Source: Candidatus Peregrinibacteria bacterium (GTDB taxonomy: Bacteria > Patescibacteriota > Gracilibacteria > UBA1369 > LOWO2-01-FULL-3). From it: a stretch of DNA of 9,578 nt. The notes beneath the pieces are model-generated. The model saw only the letters and a program-made list of their open reading frames with translations, searched no databases and was not told where the DNA came from. Location of the stretch: positions 1-9,578 of the forward strand of contig JABJOK010000083.1 of the NCBI GenBank assembly GCA_018664365.1. The letters are read 5' to 3'. A program made the translations under genes and the position numbers. Positions 6,301 to 9,578 of the stretch are shown piece by piece. Numbering within the stretch: position 1 is the first letter of the stretch; every line of letters begins with the position of its first letter.

Positions 6301-6716
6301 TGAAAAAATTAATCGCAAAAATTGGTCTATTTATCCTTTTAAGCTTGATAATTTCAACTGTAGTTCAAGCTGCAACAATTAATGAACTTAGCCCTGGATA
6401 CAATATTCGTCCTGAAAACGAACCATTTGCGCTAAAAGACAGCGCTTTTTCAGAAAACAATGGTGCTGGAGGAGCAATTATTGTCTTACAAATACTTGCG
6501 GGAGGCCTTTTATACTTCGCCGCTCCACTCGCAATTATTTTCGTGACAATGGCGGGCATCCAAATGACAATAGGAGGAGCAGAATCAGAGAAACTAGAAC
6601 AAGCAAAAAAACACCTAACATGGTCAATTATAGGCCTGCTTCTAATAATCTTCTCTTACTCAGCAGTAAGAGCACTACTAAAATTCGTATTCACAGCCGG
6701 AACACCGGCTTCCTAA
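6300..6716 (+). CDS. T4SS-pilin-like membrane protein, array member 5
   Basis: This 138-residue protein has a signal peptide (~1-24, VVQA|A), an exported segment (~25-58) ending in a Gly-rich stretch (NNGAGGA), and two helices (~60-92, long, and ~106-130). It ends FTAGTPAS. The loop IGGAESEKLEQAKKHL retains the invariant Ala-Lys (102-103) with Gly112 after it. The first hydrophobic stretch is longer than in the other members (about 33 residues) and may be a tilted helix or a helix plus re-entrant part. The start overlaps the preceding stop by one base (TAATG). It is the last gene of the unit; a GC-rich hairpin covers its final codons, and the convergent metG stop is 7 bp away. Confidence 0.8.
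   Translation: MKKLIAKIGLFILLSLIISTVVQAATINELSPGYNIRPENEPFALKDSAFSENNGAGGAIIVLQILAGGLLYFAAPLAIIFVTMAGIQMTIGGAESEKLEQAKKHLTWSIIGLLLIIFSYSAVRALLKFVFTAGTPAS
6695..6710 (+). terminator. GC-rich hairpin at the end of the pilin array, possible weak terminator
   Basis: AGCCGG (6695-6700) and CCGGCT (6705-6710) form a perfect 6-bp stem with a 4-nt loop, placed over the last codons of array member 5 and between convergent genes. Neither strand has a proper T-tract after it (TCCTAAC on plus, GTGAATACG on minus), so it may act as a 3'-end stabiliser or Rho-assisted stop rather than a classical terminator. Confidence 0.35.
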
Positions 6717-6723
6717 CAAAGAG

Positions 6724-8223
6724 CTATTCTTCTAATCTTGGAAAAAGAGGTTCGTCAACTTTTACCATGCCTCCTACTTTTATTTCTCCCCAGTCGCTAA
6801 AGTCTTCACTTACATCTATTCCAATCTGATCTATTATTTTTCTTGTTGTTCCAGGAATAAATGGTGCAGTTAACATAGCAATATATCTCAGAACATCCAG
6901 AAGAACATACAAAACAGATGCTACTTCATCCATCTTTTCCTCTTTTGCAAGCGTCCAAGGTTTTTTATCATCTAAATACTTATTCCCAAAATCGATTAAA
7001 CGCGAAACTGTCTCACATGCTGTTTTAAGATCATAATCATCAAAAGCCTTATCATATTTATCTATAAAATCCTTTACTTGCTCATATACATCTTCGCTTT
7101 TTTCAGGAATCTTTCCATCAAGATAACGATCCGTCATCATCACTACCCTGTTCACCAAATTTCCAAGTCCATTCGCAAGCTCACTATTATGGATATCTAA
7201 AAATCTGGAATGGCTAAAATCTCCATCATCAGTAGTCGGGATTTCACGCATTAGATACCAACGAACAGCATCAATTCCATATTTTTCAATATACTCCAGT
7301 GGGTCTACCACATTTCCCAATGTCTTACTCATCTTCTGCCCTTCACTCGTAACAAACCCATGAACATAAATAGCTTTCGGAATCTCAACACCAGCACTCA
7401 TCAACATTCCAATCCAAATTCCAGCATGAAAACGTAAAATGTCCTTTCCAATAATATGCGCATCACACGGCCAAAACTTTTTAAAAGTATCTGACTCTTC
7501 TTCATAACCAAGTGCAGTAATGTAATTAGAAAGAGCATCTCCCCAAACATACATAACCTGATCTTCATCATTTGGAACTGTAATTCCCCAAGGCAAAACA
7601 TCCTTAGGGCGAGAAAAACTCACGTCCTTAAGCCCCTCCCCAATCAAATTAAGTATTTCATTCTTACGACTTTCAGGACGAACCAAAAGTTTGTCACTCT
7701 TAATCGCATCACGAATCGCATCAGAATACTTAGATAGTTTGAAAAAATAATTTTCCTCCTCAAGCACCTTAGGCTTCTTTTTATGATGAATACACTTTCC
7801 CTCCTCGTCTAAATCTTTCTCAGGAACAAACGACTCACATCCAACACAATAATTACCTTTGTACGTATCCTTATAAATATCTCCAGCCTCAAACATCTTC
7901 ATCCATAATTTCTGTGCTCCCTTCTTATGACGCTCGTCTGTAGTACGAATAAAATCGTCATTAGAAAGATCCATTAAGCCTTTAAGGGACTTATATATAT
8001 CTGCATTCTTATCTACCAATTCCTGTGTCTCTATCCCCTGTTCCTTCGCAGTTTCAAAAACCTTCACACCATGTTCATCTGTTCCAGTAAGGAAATATGT
8101 GTCGTCTTTTTTTAAACGATGATAACGAGCAAGAACATCTGCTTGCACAAATTCAAGCGCATGTCCGATGTGCGGAGGCGCATTAACATAAGCGATTGCA
8201 GTTGTAAGGTAAAATTTACTCAT
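6724..8223 (-). CDS. metG: Methionyl-tRNA synthetase (short form without C-terminal tRNA-binding domain)
   Basis: This 499-residue class I aminoacyl-tRNA synthetase charges tRNA-Met with methionine in the cytoplasm. The N-terminus KFYLTTAIAYVNAPPHIGHA contains the HIGH signature (18-21). TGTDEHG lies at 47-53. A zinc-knuckle insertion has Cys126, Cys129, Cys144 and His147 as likely ligands (YCVGCE and GKCIHH). NYFFKLSKY lies at 158-166, and KMSKT (297-301) is the second ATP-binding loop. The helical anticodon-binding domain occupies ~340-475. The protein ends soon after it (LFPRLEE), so the C-terminal EMAP/Trbp111-like domain of longer MetRS proteins is absent. I place the start at the ATG at 8223, because MSKFYLTT fits the family N-terminus; a TTG two codons upstream (8229) is less likely. 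It is convergent with the pilin array and 49 bp downstream of the PilX-like gene on the same strand. Confidence 0.95.
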   Translation of the reverse strand: MSKFYLTTAIAYVNAPPHIGHALEFVQADVLARYHRLKKDDTYFLTGTDEHGVKVFETAKEQGIETQELVDKNADIYKSLKGLMDLSNDDFIRTTDERHKKGAQKLWMKMFEAGDIYKDTYKGNYCVGCESFVPEKDLDEEGKCIHHKKKPKVLEEENYFFKLSKYSDAIRDAIKSDKLLVRPESRKNEILNLIGEGLKDVSFSRPKDVLPWGITVPNDEDQVMYVWGDALSNYITALGYEEESDTFKKFWPCDAHIIGKDILRFHAGIWIGMLMSAGVEIPKAIYVHGFVTSEGQKMSKTLGNVVDPLEYIEKYGIDAVRWYLMREIPTTDDGDFSHSRFLDIHNSELANGLGNLVNRVVMMTDRYLDGKIPEKSEDVYEQVKDFIDKYDKAFDDYDLKTACETVSRLIDFGNKYLDDKKPWTLAKEEKMDEVASVLYVLLDVLRYIAMLTAPFIPGTTRKIIDQIGIDVSEDFSDWGEIKVGGMVKVDEPLFPRLEE

Positions 8224-8272
8224 GCGCAAAAACTACTCGAAACCCGCATGGGAGTCAAGAAAATGACCAATC

Positions 8273-9532
8273 TTACTCAAGGTCTTTACCTGTATAAAAA
8301 TACTCATCTCCAGTCAAAGTCTCACCATCCACTACATGAGACTCCTTATAAGTACTATAAAGACTAAAATTAAACACCGGCATAAGCTGCCCCTTCCTGA
8401 TTTTCACACTAACACTCTGCTTGCTATCTCCACTGTAACCATTCGCAATTATCTCAGCCTCATTTCGCTCAGTCTGCCCCTTCCCCTCTTCATCTGAAAA
8501 CAGCTCAACTCTATAATAAATTTTTGAAATAGCCTCTTTTTCCTCAATATTCAAGTCCTCGCGAAACACAGCTCTATTAACCATGTTTGTTAGCGTCAAA
8601 TAATTTAAACGATGGTTAGGAAGGAAATCACCGATCTCATAGCATTCGATAATGTTTTCTGAAGAAATCTTTTTATTTTCTGCCATAGCATAATCATAAT
8701 GCTCTCGTGCCTGAGTATTAGTACAAGTTCCCAAAACAAGAGCACTCTCCATCTCCGGATCATAATCTTTATAAGCCCCACCTCCCCCCATGGCAGCACA
8801 CTCTATGGTGTCAGGGAAATGTCCATCTTTAGTATCACAATCAACAGATCCAAACCAAGATGGTTTGGCGCTTCCACTAGTCGTAATTTCATCAAACCCA
8901 ACAAATCCCAATGAAGAAATAGCCGTAAAATCACTGATAGAATAAGTTTTCCCCTCCCTAAGTCCAAAAACCTTCCATCTCAACACGTCCCAAGATGCAA
9001 TACTATCAGTACCAATTCTCATCTCCTCCTTCAAATGTTGTTCAGGATTAAATCCCATATAAAACTCCACGGTAAAATCATCAACACTCTTTTCAAGCCC
9101 ATTATCATCAACTGTAAAAAGAGGAATTGTAATAGACTCATTCTGATCCAAAGTACCATAATAGGCCCTTAAATCAGCTGGCGGACCATAACTTTCATCA
9201 TAACAAGGATAGGTAGAACACTTGTTGTTCACCAAGTACTCACCCACTACCTCAAAGTCTTCATCCAACTTCACTGGCTTATATTTTTTCCCTGTGTCCC
9301 AGCCCGGAAGCTGTTTTTCAAGATTATATAGTGAAATCTCAACTCCAGACTCAGCTGCATAAAAGGCTTTTCCAGTATCAAGTAGATCCTTAGTAGTTCC
9401 AATTTCACGAATAATCAAAGTCGATAAAGCTAGGGATATAGACATCAAAACTCCCATTACGAGTAGCGCCACTAATAGCGCTGTTCCTTTCTTATTGGTT
9501 ACAAGCGATACTTGGTTCATAAATCTGGTCAT
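8273..9532 (-). CDS. PilX-like type IV pilus minor pilin / assembly protein
   Basis: This 419-residue protein has a class III (type IV) prepilin N-terminus. A short leader ends Lys14-Lys15-Gly16, followed by the hydrophobic helix TALLVALLVMGVLMSISLAL and then AFYAAESGVE (56-65). The helix plus 'A-x-x-A-A-E-x-G' pattern is the signature of the PilX N-terminal domain. Cleavage by a PilD-type peptidase would be after Gly16; the +5 Glu of major pilins is absent (Val). The rest (~75-419) is an exported, largely beta-type domain with six cysteines (105, 110, 232, 245, 270, 297) and a glycine run MGGGGAY near 248-254. PilX-like proteins are low-abundance components that help assembly or act near the pilus tip. 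I chose the ATG at 9532; an ATG at 9520 would leave a 12-residue leader and is equally possible. It supports a real type IV pilus alongside pilT. Confidence 0.78.
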   Translation of the reverse strand: MTRFMNQVSLVTNKKGTALLVALLVMGVLMSISLALSTLIIREIGTTKDLLDTGKAFYAAESGVEISLYNLEKQLPGWDTGKKYKPVKLDEDFEVVGEYLVNNKCSTYPCYDESYGPPADLRAYYGTLDQNESITIPLFTVDDNGLEKSVDDFTVEFYMGFNPEQHLKEEMRIGTDSIASWDVLRWKVFGLREGKTYSISDFTAISSLGFVGFDEITTSGSAKPSWFGSVDCDTKDGHFPDTIECAAMGGGGAYKDYDPEMESALVLGTCTNTQAREHYDYAMAENKKISSENIIECYEIGDFLPNHRLNYLTLTNMVNRAVFREDLNIEEKEAISKIYYRVELFSDEEGKGQTERNEAEIIANGYSGDSKQSVSVKIRKGQLMPVFNFSLYSTYKESHVVDGETLTGDEYFYTGKDLE

Positions 9533-9578
9533 ATATACGTGAAGAAATAGTTGTTTGAAGAGTTAAAGAAAAAGGTTC

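Noticed and set aside
8235..8255. Possible terminator hairpin between the PilX-like gene and metG (minus strand)
   Set aside because: ACTCCC can pair with GGG...GAGT only with a 4-nt bulge, and the following T-run is short and offset. It is too weak to call.
8230..8258. Possible metG promoter on the minus strand (TTGACT, 17 bp, TAGTTT)
   Set aside because: The -35 is good but the -10 matches only three of six bases, and transcription would start at the ATG itself. A leaderless metG is possible, but the evidence is thin; co-transcription with the upstream gene is as likely.
8119..8367. Plus-strand open frame across the metG start and the PilX-like 3' end
   Set aside because: It is antisense to the conserved MetRS N-terminus and to the end of the pilin gene, with no promoter and no recognisable domain.
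1..9578. tRNA genes, rRNA, CRISPR arrays, insertion sequences and riboswitches
   Set aside because: I looked on both strands and saw no cloverleaf, no spaced direct repeats, no transposase and no known leader structure. Intergenic space is almost absent, and no stretch over 300 bases lacks a gene.

Overview
The window is AT-rich, gene-dense bacterial DNA. It looks like a Candidate Phyla Radiation (Patescibacteria, possibly Parcubacteria-like) genome. The reasons are small genes with tiny gaps, A-rich leaders with no Shine-Dalgarno sequence before any gene, a conserved-looking unknown protein of a type I associate with these genomes, and a string of small signal-peptide plus two-helix proteins of the T4SS-pilin (VirB2/TrbC-like) kind. 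The lineage is an inference from these traits, because there is no rRNA or other marker gene here. Stop usage (ten TAA, one TAG, one TGA among the twelve complete genes) fits the standard bacterial code.

Layout. Bases 1-286 (minus) hold the N-terminal part of a FolC-like Mur-ligase-family enzyme, cut by the window edge. Divergent from it, 337-1576 (plus) carries ftsQ and a DUF1290/Sbp small membrane protein, a remnant of the division cluster order known from Bacillus. A strong promoter at 1568-1596 then drives a two-gene unit: an unknown 186-residue protein containing two related beta-type repeats, and a very acidic single-pass membrane protein. An intrinsic terminator at 3056-3082 closes this unit. 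Directly after it, a second extended -10 promoter (3082-3110) starts the most striking part: a PilT-type ATPase followed by five tandem paralogous small membrane proteins (4178-6716). These are linked by 1-nt or 4-nt stop/start overlaps, or in one case a 4-nt gap. Each has a signal peptide, a different exported N-terminal part, and two C-terminal helices joined by a short loop with an invariant Ala-Lys. The array ends 7 bp from a convergent methionyl-tRNA synthetase gene (metG, 6724-8223, minus). Upstream of metG on the same strand is a PilX-like type IV pilus minor pilin (8273-9532).

How they may work together. The window links cell division (FtsQ, Sbp) and cell-surface functions. PilT (retraction ATPase) and the PilX-like pilin point to type IV pili. 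The five VirB2-like proteins, co-transcribed and probably translationally coupled with pilT, could form a multi-subunit membrane or surface assembly that is not part of any textbook type IV pilus. No virB4, virD4 or other T4SS scaffold genes are visible here, so the function of this array is open and is the main item of interest.
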